A stretch of DNA of 7,406 nt. Origin: an uncultured Bacillota bacterium (GTDB lineage: Bacteria > Bacillota > Clostridia > Peptostreptococcales > Anaerovoracaceae). Each line of letters starts with the position of its first letter. Position 1 is the stretch's first letter. Under the pieces are notes generated by a model. The model had not been told where the DNA came from, searched no databases, and was given only the letters and a program-made list of their open reading frames with translations. The DNA lies in assembly GCA_946629205.1 (NCBI GenBank), contig CAMOXP010000063.1, positions 1-7,406 of the forward strand, written 5' to 3'. The position numbers and the translations under genes are program-made. This document shows positions 1 to 6,798 of the stretch, piece by piece.

Positions 1-52
1 ACTACCCACGGGATTTTAAGTCCCGGGCGTCTGCCTATTCCGCCACGCCGGC
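1..52 (-). tRNA. tRNA-Leu (anticodon UAA), 5' part only, cut by the window edge
   Basis: On the minus strand the gene starts with GCCGGCG, followed by U8 and a D-arm of leucine type. A perfect 5-bp anticodon stem follows (positions 21-25 pairing with 9-13) around the 7-nt loop CTTAAAA, giving anticodon UAA at positions 16-18. The bases after the stem start what looks like the long variable arm of a class II tRNA. The rest of the variable arm, the T-arm and the 3' acceptor strand lie outside the window. It sits 24 nt behind tRNA-Asn and is probably co-transcribed with it from the promoter at 182-210. It decodes UUA and, by wobble, UUG leucine codons. Confidence 0.93.
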
Positions 53-76
53 ACATAGACAACTCTTCTAAAAAAA

Positions 77-151
77 TGGCTCCGAGGGTGGGGCTCGAAC
101 CCACAACCTACCGGTTAACAGCCGGTTGCTCTGCCATTGAGCTACCTCGGA
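77..151 (-). tRNA. tRNA-Asn (anticodon GUU), complete, CCA encoded
   Basis: This is a full cloverleaf on the minus strand. The acceptor stem is TCCGAGG (145-151) pairing with CCTCGGA (81-87), followed by discriminator G (80) and an encoded CCA (77-79). The anticodon stem ACCGG/CCGGT encloses the loop CTGTTAA with anticodon GUU at 117-119. The T-arm carries the canonical GGTTCGA loop motif. The length is 72 nt without CCA. A run of six T residues follows CCA in the transcript direction, then 17-18 nt of spacer before tRNA-Leu. The consensus promoter lies about 30 nt upstream, so this is the first gene of the tRNA transcript. Confidence 0.97.
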
Positions 152-165
152 TCATTAATTTCTCG

Positions 166-201
166 CCTGACGGCAATGATTATTATATAACTGCCGCCAG
201 G
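166..201. repeat. 10-bp inverted repeat framing the -10 box of the tRNA promoter
   Basis: The arms are CCTGACGGCA (166-175) and TGCCGCCAGG (192-201), complementary at 9 of 10 positions. The one mismatch is a G-U wobble in the minus-strand RNA. The 16-nt AT-rich centre (176-191) contains the entire -10 hexamer. One arm lies inside the -35/-10 spacer and the other covers the expected transcription start. No U-tract follows in either direction, so it is not a standard intrinsic terminator. It could be an operator, or a folded 3' end for read-through transcripts of the TPR gene. The repeat itself is certain; its role is not known. Confidence 0.7.
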
Positions 202-210
202 GCATGTCAA
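182..210 (-). promoter_or_regulatory. Perfect consensus housekeeping-sigma promoter for the tRNA-Asn/tRNA-Leu unit
   Basis: On the minus strand, TTGACA (205-210) and TATAAT (182-187) match the SigA/sigma-70 consensus at all 12 positions and are separated by the optimal 17 nt (188-204). Transcription would be expected to start near positions 174-177, giving a leader of about 25 nt before tRNA-Asn at 151. Upstream of the -35 box, 211-238 is strongly A-rich (23 of 28 A or T, no C on this strand), like an UP element. It overlaps the last codons of the TPR gene. Such a strong promoter fits stable-RNA transcription. The assignment comes from the sequence; promoter activity is inferred. Confidence 0.93.
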
Positions 211-223
211 CCATTATTTTATT

Positions 224-1672
224 CTATTTTTTCTTTCTGCGTATAGCTTTCCGCAATGTCTTCTCGCCGACGTCAGCACGGGTGTCTCCGCCCGCATCTG
301 AGCCGGTATTGCCGGAGGCGTCATCAGCTGCTCCCGCCTGTTCTGCACCGGAACCATCTGCTTCATCAGCGCTTACGGTAGTATCCCCTTCAGCATCAGC
401 CGCCTCTGCTTCTGCGTGCGCTGCCGCCAGAGCGGATTCGGGTTCGAACTCGTCCAGTTCACTGGTGTCAAAGCTCTCGCGGTCCTCTTCGGGAAGCGGT
501 TTAGGCTCTTCGTCCTCCAGTCGCTTGTTTTCCTTCTTGGTATCCGCTACGAGCTGGGCCTGGTCTGCTGCCTGAGCCTCCTCGATCAGCTTGATCTTCT
601 CGGAGTACTTCTTGATGTTGGCGCGGTCGTCCTGTTCTTCGTAGATGAGCAGGAGTTCCTTCATGGTCTCCAGGTGGCTGCCGTTCATCTGCAGGACCTT
701 CTTGAACTCAGTGACAGCATCAGAGATGCGGTCCGCCTGCACGTAGCCGCGGCCAAGATAGTAGTGCAAAGGCCACCAGTCCTTGAACTGGCTCTTGAGA
801 TACGGTTCCAGGATCTCAATACCCTCTTCGTAGCGGCCGGCGCCGATCTTGAGGCATCCGTCCTCGATGGCGACCGGATGAGCGATCTGATTCAGACGCT
901 TGGTGATCTCGCGGCGGTCCTTGCCGTTGCGCCCGAACTTAAGGTAGTCCTGCCAGGCAAGCTTGGCTTTGCCGTAGAGACCTATGTTCAGGTAGGAGTA
1001 ACCCAAATAGTAGTAGCCCATCGCGAAGCGCGGGTGGGTCTCGGTCAGGATCTCGAACCAATCGAGGGACTCGGCCTTGAACCGTCCGATATACTCTTCG
1101 TTTTTGCTGTGCTCGTACATGACGCGGCAGGCGCGCGCATAGGAATACATAGCGTGCATGTAGTCATATTTCATGCAAAGCGCCGCCCGGAAGTGGATGC
1201 AGGCGTTGTCCATCTCGCCGTTCTCCGCTGCGTCTCTGCCCTCTTTCATCATACCTTCGTACAGCTTGTAGTTGTACAGCTTCCGGAGAATCTGGCAGTA
1301 GTTCTCTGTGTATTTGAAATGCGGATCGCAGCCCATGACCCAGGCCATGTTCTCGGCCAGGACCAGGAAATCGATGCCATGCCCGCCGGCGAATTCCTTG
1401 ACCTCCTTGCGGCGGAGCGGGACCGGGACCCCTTTCATCAGGTGCCCTGCCTTGTTGCCGGCCATGAACTCATCGGAGAACTCAACGAAGACGAACTTGT
1501 TGAGGTACTTCTTGAAGTACCGTCCGATCCGGTCCTCGCGGAGCTGGATATCGACCTCCTCCCTCGGGCGGATCACTGTTCTTGTGACGCCAAGGGCCTG
1601 GAGGATATTCCCGTCCTCCTTGTGGATCATCTGCTCCTGCTGCTGTTTTTTCGCACTTTTTTTCTTTTTCAT
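224..1672 (-). CDS. TPR-repeat protein with acidic disordered C-terminal tail, function unknown
   Basis: This 482-residue protein has no signal peptide or membrane segment and is probably cytoplasmic. It begins with a basic stretch (Lys2-Lys5, Lys8-9), then an uncharacterised region of about 120 residues. Helical tetratricopeptide-like repeats follow from about 140 to 366; the clearest are near 214-247 (GYYYLGYSYLNIGLYGKA) and 301-333 (HYYLGRGYVQADRISDAV). Residues 385-470 form a low-complexity tail rich in Glu, Asp, Ala and Gly, and the protein ends in a basic RRKKK. TPRs usually bind protein partners, so a scaffold or chaperone-like role is plausible but inferred. The start is supported by GAGAGG at 1683-1688, 10 nt upstream. 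It lies 80 nt behind the radical SAM gene and ends in TAG only 13 nt before the tRNA promoter. I do not recognise a named family. Confidence 0.85.
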   Translation of the reverse strand: MKKKKSAKKQQQEQMIHKEDGNILQALGVTRTVIRPREEVDIQLREDRIGRYFKKYLNKFVFVEFSDEFMAGNKAGHLMKGVPVPLRRKEVKEFAGGHGIDFLVLAENMAWVMGCDPHFKYTENYCQILRKLYNYKLYEGMMKEGRDAAENGEMDNACIHFRAALCMKYDYMHAMYSYARACRVMYEHSKNEEYIGRFKAESLDWFEILTETHPRFAMGYYYLGYSYLNIGLYGKAKLAWQDYLKFGRNGKDRREITKRLNQIAHPVAIEDGCLKIGAGRYEEGIEILEPYLKSQFKDWWPLHYYLGRGYVQADRISDAVTEFKKVLQMNGSHLETMKELLLIYEEQDDRANIKKYSEKIKLIEEAQAADQAQLVADTKKENKRLEDEEPKPLPEEDRESFDTSELDEFEPESALAAAHAEAEAADAEGDTTVSADEADGSGAEQAGAADDASGNTGSDAGGDTRADVGEKTLRKAIRRKKK

Positions 1673-1706
1673 TATGTACTATCCTCTCACAATTTATTGA
1701 AGTCGG

Positions 1707-1734
1707 GGCGGATCCCACCGCCTGCCACGGCAGG
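1707..1734 (-). other. Two overlapping, alternative GC-rich hairpins in the gap before the TPR gene
   Basis: On the minus strand the first hairpin is the 14-nt palindrome CCTGCCGTGGCAGG (1721-1734), foldable as a 5-bp stem with a CGTG tetraloop. The second pairs GGCGG (1718-1722) with CCGCC (1707-1711) around a 6-nt loop. They share bases 1721-1722, so both cannot form fully at once. No U-run follows, which argues against an intrinsic terminator. They lie between the radical SAM stop codon and the TPR gene's ribosome binding site, and could be a processing or stability element. A regulatory role is speculative. Confidence 0.4.
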
Positions 1735-1752
1735 TCCTGTCCTACGCCCACA

Positions 1753-2625
1753 TTACAGCGCGCGGAATCTCTCGTCTTTGAACATGTTCGGATTGTCCAA
1801 AGCCTCGCGCAGCACTGCCATCATCGATTCCTTGTCATCCGGCAGATCGCCTCTCAGCGACAGGTAGTTGGACGCGTGGTTGCTGCGGAAGACGCACTTC
1901 TTTGTGACGTTGGTGTTCTCCAGCATCAGAAGGGTCTCTGCCGTGACTTCCTCCGGCGTGAGAAGCTGCAGCCTGCCGCTGCGGATCTCCTCGGCGATCG
2001 GCACGGACGGGTCCACCATGAGCGTCAGGAGCGCCGCATAGGACGGGCTCATCTCGCTGATCATCTTGCCGGTCTCGATGGCGTGATCTTCCCAGCCTGC
2101 CTTGCCGGCAAGACCTGAAATGAATGTCACGGACGCCTTCATGCCGCTGTTTTCGATTTTCCGGACGCCGTCGATGAGTTCCTGACGTGTTTCGCCCTTG
2201 TTGATCTCCTTCAGGACCTTCTCGCTGCCGGATTCGGCGCCCACATAGACCATCGTCAGACCCGCCTCATACAGTTTCCGAAGTTCCTCGTCCGTCTTGC
2301 GCAGGGCGTCCTCTGCCCTGCCGTAGGCGGTGACTCGCTCGCATTCCGGGAAGTTCTCCCGGATATAGTCCAGGATCGGCATCAGCCGGTTCAGGGACAG
2401 GGCCAGCGCGTCTCCGTCGCACAGAAAGATCCGCTCCACCCTCGGGTAGGCCCTGCGGGCCCAGGCGAGATCCTCCAGGACCTCTTCCAGTTTCCTGATG
2501 TGGAACTTTTTATCCTTGTACATGCTGCAGAATGTGCACTTGTTGTGCGTGCATCCCACAGTGACCTGCACCAACAGGCTGTACGCCTCACTGGGCGGTC
2601 TGTAAATATTACCTTCGTATCTCAT
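1753..2625 (-). CDS. Radical SAM protein (B12-independent, Elp3/MiaB-like fold), substrate unknown
   Basis: This 290-residue cytoplasmic protein should bind a 4Fe-4S cluster and cleave S-adenosylmethionine to start radical chemistry. The cluster cysteines are C25, C30 and C33 in GCTHNKCTFC, a CX4CX2C spacing rather than the usual CX3CX2C, with Y36 just after. Other matches to the fold are FLCDGDALAL (67-76) after the first strand-helix unit, VYVGAESGSEKVL (126-138), which resembles the SAM-contacting GxxSG-type region, and VTFISGLAG (166-174). It has no B12-binding, TRAM or SPASM domain, so only the core barrel is present. The start has GAGGA at 2632-2636, 6 nt upstream. It follows argS by 42 nt. 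Similar proteins are, to my recollection, common in anaerobic Clostridia and carry only generic names; some databases mislabel them as coproporphyrinogen oxidases. The reaction cannot be deduced here. Confidence 0.88.
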   Translation of the reverse strand: MRYEGNIYRPPSEAYSLLVQVTVGCTHNKCTFCSMYKDKKFHIRKLEEVLEDLAWARRAYPRVERIFLCDGDALALSLNRLMPILDYIRENFPECERVTAYGRAEDALRKTDEELRKLYEAGLTMVYVGAESGSEKVLKEINKGETRQELIDGVRKIENSGMKASVTFISGLAGKAGWEDHAIETGKMISEMSPSYAALLTLMVDPSVPIAEEIRSGRLQLLTPEEVTAETLLMLENTNVTKKCVFRSNHASNYLSLRGDLPDDKESMMAVLREALDNPNMFKDERFRAL

Positions 2626-2640
2626 GCAAAATCCTCACGT

Positions 2641-2657
2641 CCCGGCTGTATCCCGGG
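2641..2657 (-). other. Small GC hairpin in the argS/radical SAM gap
   Basis: The arms CCCGG (2641-2645) and CCGGG (2653-2657) form a perfect 5-bp stem with a 7-nt loop, 4 nt before the GAGGA ribosome binding site of the radical SAM gene. There is no U-tract, so it is not a terminator. It may modestly influence translation of the downstream gene or mark an mRNA processing point. A stem this short can arise by chance in GC-rich DNA. Confidence 0.25.
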
Positions 2658-2667
2658 CTGCGTCTTC

Positions 2668-4386
2668 CTACATCTTCTCCGGCGCCTTCATGCAAAGCAG
2701 ATCCAGTCCGTTGCGGATGGCTGTCTGGGCGGCGATGACCATGGCCACCTTAGCCACCTTCTCGTCCTCATTGTCCACCAGGATGTGCTCATCGTGGTAG
2801 AACTTGTTGAAGGCCTGGGCGATGTCCACCAGATGTCTTGTGACGATGGACGGCTCGTACTTCTCGCCGGCTTCCAGAACGACATCCGGGAACCGGTAGA
2901 GCAGTGAGGTCAGCGCGTGAGTGCTCTCGCTGGTCAGGTAGGACGGATCAAAGCCCTCTTTTGCCTTTGCGACAACATCTTCCCCGGCGTTGCGGAGGAT
3001 GCTGCAGCTGCGGGCGTAGGTGTACTGTACATACGGGCCGGTCTCGCCTTCGAAGTTCAGCACATGATCCCATGAGAACACGTAATCCTTGATCCGGTAG
3101 TTGGACAGTTCGTTGAAGACGACGGCGCCGATGCCGACTGCATGGGCAACCTCCTCTACCATCTCAGGGTCTGCATCCGGATTCTTCTCTTTGATGATCT
3201 CGCGGGTCTTGTCGACAGCGCCGTTCAGCACGTCTTCCAGGAAGACGACACGGCCTTCACGGGTGGACATGGTGCCGTCAGCCAGTGAAACCAGACCAAA
3301 CGGCACATGGACGCAGTCGCGTGCCCATTCGTAGCCCATCAGCTCCAGGATCTGGATCCACTGCTGGAAATGCAGGTTTTGCTGGGAGGCTACAACGTAG
3401 ATATTCTTATAGAAGTCATAAGTTTCTTTACGGTAAACCGCTGCCGCGATGTCCCTTGTGATGTACAAAGTCGATCCATCGGACTTCTGAATGAGGGCCG
3501 GGGTCAGGCCGTAGTCGTCCAGACGCACCAGTCTGGCGCCTTCGTCCTCTTCTATGAGGCCTTTGTCCTCCAGTTCCTTTACGAAGCGCGGCATCTTGTC
3601 GGAATAGAAGCTCTCGCCGGCGTAGGAATCATAGGTGATTCCCAGCATGTCGTAGACGCGGTTGAACTCCTTGAGGGACTCATCCCGGAACCACTGCCAG
3701 AGTTCTGTTTCTTCTTTCTCACCGTGTTCCAGCTTGGTGAAGGTTGCTCTCGCCTCATCCTCCAGGGACGGATCCTTCTCCGCTTCTTCGTGGAACTTCG
3801 TATAGTATCCGAGCAGTGTCTTGATCGGCTCTTTGACGACATCTTCCTTGTTGCCCCAGTGTCTGTAGGCCACGATCATCTTGCCGAACTGGGTGCCGTA
3901 GTCGCCCAGGTGGTTGATGCGGATGACCTTGAATCCCAGATAATCGTAGATCCTGGCAATGGACGCGCCGATGACAGTGCTTCTGATGTGTCCGATGTGG
4001 AACGGCTTGGCGATATTCGGGGAGGAATACTCCACGATAACCGGTCTGTCAGCGCCGATATCGCTCTTGCCGAAGTCATCGCCCTTCGCGACCACTTCCG
4101 AAACGACTTCGCCTGCGAACTGTTCCTTGCTGATGAACATGTTCACATAGGCGTTTACCTGCTCGACTTTTTCGAAGACAGGATCGTCTGCGATCGCCTC
4201 CGCAATGCCCTTGGCGATCATTGGCGGCGCTTTTCTCAGGATCTTCGCCAGCTTGAAGCACGGGAACGCGTAGTCTCCCATCTTGCTGTCAGCCGGAATC
4301 TCGATCATCTTCTTGATTTCGTCCTTCTCCAGTCCTTCTACCTGAGGAGCTATAAGATCTGCGATTTTGTCAACATACTGAAGCAT
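2668..4386 (-). CDS. argS: Arginyl-tRNA synthetase (class I)
   Basis: This enzyme charges tRNA-Arg with arginine using ATP in the cytoplasm; like GluRS and GlnRS it needs the tRNA for amino-acid activation. Its 572 residues match the usual bacterial length. The N-terminal Add-1 domain spans roughly 1-105. The signature SSPNIAKPFHIGHIRST (121-137) holds the HIGH motif at 130-133. INHLGDYGTQFG (157-168) is a typical ArgRS block. The KMSKS loop is replaced by MSTREG (373-378), which is normal for many ArgRSs lacking the first lysine. The all-helical DALR anticodon-binding domain runs from about 450 (GPYVQYTYAR) to the C-terminus, which ends in the family-typical APEKM. AAGGA at 4393-4397, 6 nt upstream, supports the start. 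It is 20 nt behind mutS2, so co-transcription is likely. The catalytic motifs are intact. Confidence 0.98.
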   Translation of the reverse strand: MLQYVDKIADLIAPQVEGLEKDEIKKMIEIPADSKMGDYAFPCFKLAKILRKAPPMIAKGIAEAIADDPVFEKVEQVNAYVNMFISKEQFAGEVVSEVVAKGDDFGKSDIGADRPVIVEYSSPNIAKPFHIGHIRSTVIGASIARIYDYLGFKVIRINHLGDYGTQFGKMIVAYRHWGNKEDVVKEPIKTLLGYYTKFHEEAEKDPSLEDEARATFTKLEHGEKEETELWQWFRDESLKEFNRVYDMLGITYDSYAGESFYSDKMPRFVKELEDKGLIEEDEGARLVRLDDYGLTPALIQKSDGSTLYITRDIAAAVYRKETYDFYKNIYVVASQQNLHFQQWIQILELMGYEWARDCVHVPFGLVSLADGTMSTREGRVVFLEDVLNGAVDKTREIIKEKNPDADPEMVEEVAHAVGIGAVVFNELSNYRIKDYVFSWDHVLNFEGETGPYVQYTYARSCSILRNAGEDVVAKAKEGFDPSYLTSESTHALTSLLYRFPDVVLEAGEKYEPSIVTRHLVDIAQAFNKFYHDEHILVDNEDEKVAKVAMVIAAQTAIRNGLDLLCMKAPEKM

Positions 4387-4406
4387 TTTCTTTCCTTCTT
4401 TCTCTT

Positions 4407-6779
4407 TTATTTGAATTTCACCACCGTCACGCCTTCTCCTCCTTCATCGAAGGAACCGCGGCGGTAGTCTTTGATGTTCTTGTTTTTCCTTAAAGCGGCC
4501 CGGATGCCTTTGCTCAGGATGCCTTCTCCGCGCCCGTGGATGATAGTTACTTCCGGAAGGCCCGAAATAAAGGCGTCATCTAGATATTTTTCCACATCCA
4601 TCACTGCATCGTCAAGGTTTTTTCCCCTCACATCGATGGAAATTGCAATGGTCTGGGCTTTCTGACGGTACATGGAACCGTAGCCGGACGCCCGTTTCCT
4701 GCCTGCCCGCTTCGCAGGCGGTCTGTCGATGAGCATGATATCCCGGACATTGACGCCGATCTTCATGGCGCCGACCTGCACCTGCAGATCGCCCTTTTCG
4801 TCCGGCAGCTCGCACACTTCGCCGTTCTGGCCCAGGGTGAGGATCTTCACCCGGTCTCCCAGGGAAAGCGCCGCCGGATCGACCGGCTTGTCATTGGTTT
4901 CCCGTTTGATCGTGTTTCTGTTTTTCTTTTCCACGGCCCGGAGCTTCCTGCGGCCTTCGTCGAAGCGCTTCGTCCGCTCGCCCATGCTCTCCAGCCGGGC
5001 GATCTCCTTGAGCTCCTCCCGGAAGTCTTCGGCCGTTTCCTGCGCCTCGGAAATGATTTCTCTGGCCTCTTCTCTTGCCTGCTGGATCTCCTTCTCGCGC
5101 TTTTCTTCCAGTTTTTTGGCCTTTGCATCGAGCTCTTCCTGCAAAAGCTTCATTTCGCGGTTGATCCGCTCTGCTTCCGCCCGCTCTTCTGCAGCGGCCT
5201 TCTTGTCCTCTTCGATGGCGGTGATGATATCCTCGAAGACGATATCCCCCCGCTCCAGAAGTCCCGCAGCCCGGTCTGTGATCTCATCGGGCAGGCCCAG
5301 CTTTCTGGAGATCTCGAAGGCGTTGGATTTGCCCGGAAGGCCGATGGTCAGCCGGTAGGTCGGGCTCAGTGTCTCTACGTCGAACTCCATGGAGGCGTTC
5401 TCGACGCCGTCGGTGGAGATGGCGTATTTCTTCAGTTCTGTATAGTGTGTGGTGGCGATGGTGCTGGCGCCCCGCTCCGCCAGGCTCTCCAGGATCGAAA
5501 TGGCCAGCGCGGCTCCTTCCGTAGGGTCTGTCCCTGCGCCGAGCTCATCCAGCAGCACCAAACTCCGATCGTCCGCGCTTCTCATGATCTCCACAATGTT
5601 GGCCATGTGGGAGGAGAATGTGGACAGGCTCTGTTCGATGCTCTGCTCGTCGCCGATATCCGCGAAGACCTCTTCATACACAGGCACTCTGCTTCCGGTC
5701 GCAGCCGGTATATGAAGGCCTGTCTGGGCCATCAGCGTCAAAAGCCCTGCTGTCTTGAGGGTGACGGTCTTACCCCCGGTATTGGGTCCGGTCACTACCA
5801 GTGTCCGGAAGTCTCCGCCAATGCTGATGTTCACCGGCACCACGGTTTTCTTGTCTATGAGCGGGTGAGAAGCCGCCTTGAGGCTCAGCTCTCCCCCTTC
5901 GCCGATGACGGGCTCTTCTCCGTACATATCCACGGACAGTCTGCCCTTGGCATTGATCAGGTCTAGCTCCAGGAGCAGTTTCTGATTGTTCACCAGGTCG
6001 TGATACAGCTCCGAAACGCCCGCCGAAAGCTCGCCCAGGATGCGGTTCACCTCTGCCTGTTCGTCCAGTTCCAGCTGGCGCAGCTCATTGTTCAGGTTGA
6101 CAATGGCCTGCGGTTCGATGAACACGGTGGCTCCGCTTCCGCTCTGATCATGGATGATCCCCGGCACCCGCCCCCGGTGTTCCTGTTTGACCGGGATCAC
6201 ATACCGGCCGTTGCGGATGGTCACGATGGCGTCCTGCAGGATCGTCCGCTCGGAATTCAGGATGTGATTGATCTTCGCGCGGACCGCGTCATTCTGGCGG
6301 ACGATGGCCCGCCGGATGGTCCGAAGCTGCGCCGATGCGTTGTCGGACATCTCGTCTTCCGAGATGATGCAGCGATCGATTTCCGCTGCAAAAGCCTTAT
6401 GCACGGCGATGATCTCGATGATGGACTCGATCAGAGGCAGCGCCGGCACGTCGTCTCCCTTCAGGAAGGCGACCGTCCGCTCCGCAGCCTTCATGTTGTA
6501 GAGGATCTGCAGCAGCTGGGCCATGGTCAGAACGCCGCCTTTTCTGGCGAATCCTGCCATTCCCGCAATATCATAAAAACCACCTACCGGCAAAGGCCCC
6601 TTCGCTGTGATGAGCTTTACCGCTTCTGTGGTTTCCTGCTGTTTTTCCCGTATGATACGCGCATCGCAGACAGGCTGAAGCTCCGATATGACATTTCGCG
6701 TCATTTCGGAGCTCGCCCGGTCAGCTAGCATTGCAATGATCTTATCGTATTCTAAAACGTGTAAGGTCTTTTCTTTCAT
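4407..6779 (-). CDS. mutS2: MutS2 ATPase with C-terminal Smr nuclease domain
   Basis: The 790-residue length is typical. Order: MutS-like core and clamp helices (about 1-310); ABC ATPase (about 315-510) with Walker A GPNTGGKT (331-338), STFSSHM (386-392), Walker B/D-loop LVLLDELGAGTDP (407-419) and switch histidine in TTHYTELK (443-450); a long charged coiled coil (about 515-625); a KOW-like beta domain (about 638-685); and an Smr domain (about 708-790) with IDVRG (715-719) and HGRGEGIL (748-755). The mismatch-reading domain I of MutS is absent, as expected. In Bacillus subtilis MutS2 senses collided ribosomes and promotes their rescue; in other bacteria it is reported to restrain recombination. 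The start fits the family N-terminus (KTLHVLEYDKI), but the 19 nt after the zapA stop contain no GG-type Shine-Dalgarno site, suggesting translational coupling. All motifs are intact. Confidence 0.98.
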   Translation of the reverse strand: MKEKTLHVLEYDKIIAMLADRASSEMTRNVISELQPVCDARIIREKQQETTEAVKLITAKGPLPVGGFYDIAGMAGFARKGGVLTMAQLLQILYNMKAAERTVAFLKGDDVPALPLIESIIEIIAVHKAFAAEIDRCIISEDEMSDNASAQLRTIRRAIVRQNDAVRAKINHILNSERTILQDAIVTIRNGRYVIPVKQEHRGRVPGIIHDQSGSGATVFIEPQAIVNLNNELRQLELDEQAEVNRILGELSAGVSELYHDLVNNQKLLLELDLINAKGRLSVDMYGEEPVIGEGGELSLKAASHPLIDKKTVVPVNISIGGDFRTLVVTGPNTGGKTVTLKTAGLLTLMAQTGLHIPAATGSRVPVYEEVFADIGDEQSIEQSLSTFSSHMANIVEIMRSADDRSLVLLDELGAGTDPTEGAALAISILESLAERGASTIATTHYTELKKYAISTDGVENASMEFDVETLSPTYRLTIGLPGKSNAFEISRKLGLPDEITDRAAGLLERGDIVFEDIITAIEEDKKAAAEERAEAERINREMKLLQEELDAKAKKLEEKREKEIQQAREEAREIISEAQETAEDFREELKEIARLESMGERTKRFDEGRRKLRAVEKKNRNTIKRETNDKPVDPAALSLGDRVKILTLGQNGEVCELPDEKGDLQVQVGAMKIGVNVRDIMLIDRPPAKRAGRKRASGYGSMYRQKAQTIAISIDVRGKNLDDAVMDVEKYLDDAFISGLPEVTIIHGRGEGILSKGIRAALRKNKNIKDYRRGSFDEGGEGVTVVKFK

Positions 6780-6798
6780 CTAGTCTGTCTGGAATCGC

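Noticed and set aside
71..76. T6 run directly after tRNA-Asn as a terminator
   Set aside because: There is no separate hairpin before it, and tRNA-Leu follows 24 nt downstream on the same strand. It may affect tRNA 3' processing, but I would not call it a terminator.
204..575. Plus-strand Ser/Ala-rich frame of 123 codons
   Set aside because: It is the reverse complement of the acidic low-complexity tail of the TPR protein, and the Ser/Ala runs are an artefact of that repeat-like composition.
1118..1165. Possible short repeat-like GC-rich stretches inside the TPR gene as a CRISPR or repeat array
   Set aside because: They reflect ordinary coding sequence for TPR helices; no regular repeat-spacer pattern is present anywhere in the window.
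1482..1751. Minus-strand 89-codon frame starting with GTG next to the radical SAM stop codon
   Set aside because: Most of it overlaps the TPR gene in another frame. Its start has no ribosome binding site, and the TPR frame has a good site and a coherent protein.
416..1867. Long open frame on the plus strand (483 codons) opposite the TPR gene
   Set aside because: It is antisense to the TPR gene and the end of the radical SAM gene, has no recognisable domain, and its composition is that of a GC-rich reverse-complement frame. Its length follows from codon bias on the other strand.
3253..3270. Loss of the KMSKS motif in ArgRS as a sign of a defective enzyme
   Set aside because: Most bacterial ArgRSs lack a canonical KMSKS, and the MSTREG form seen here is the normal variant; all other motifs are intact.
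3307..4467. Long open frame on the plus strand (386 codons) opposite argS
   Set aside because: It is entirely antisense to argS, which has all its catalytic motifs, and runs across the mutS2/argS junction. It shows no family features.
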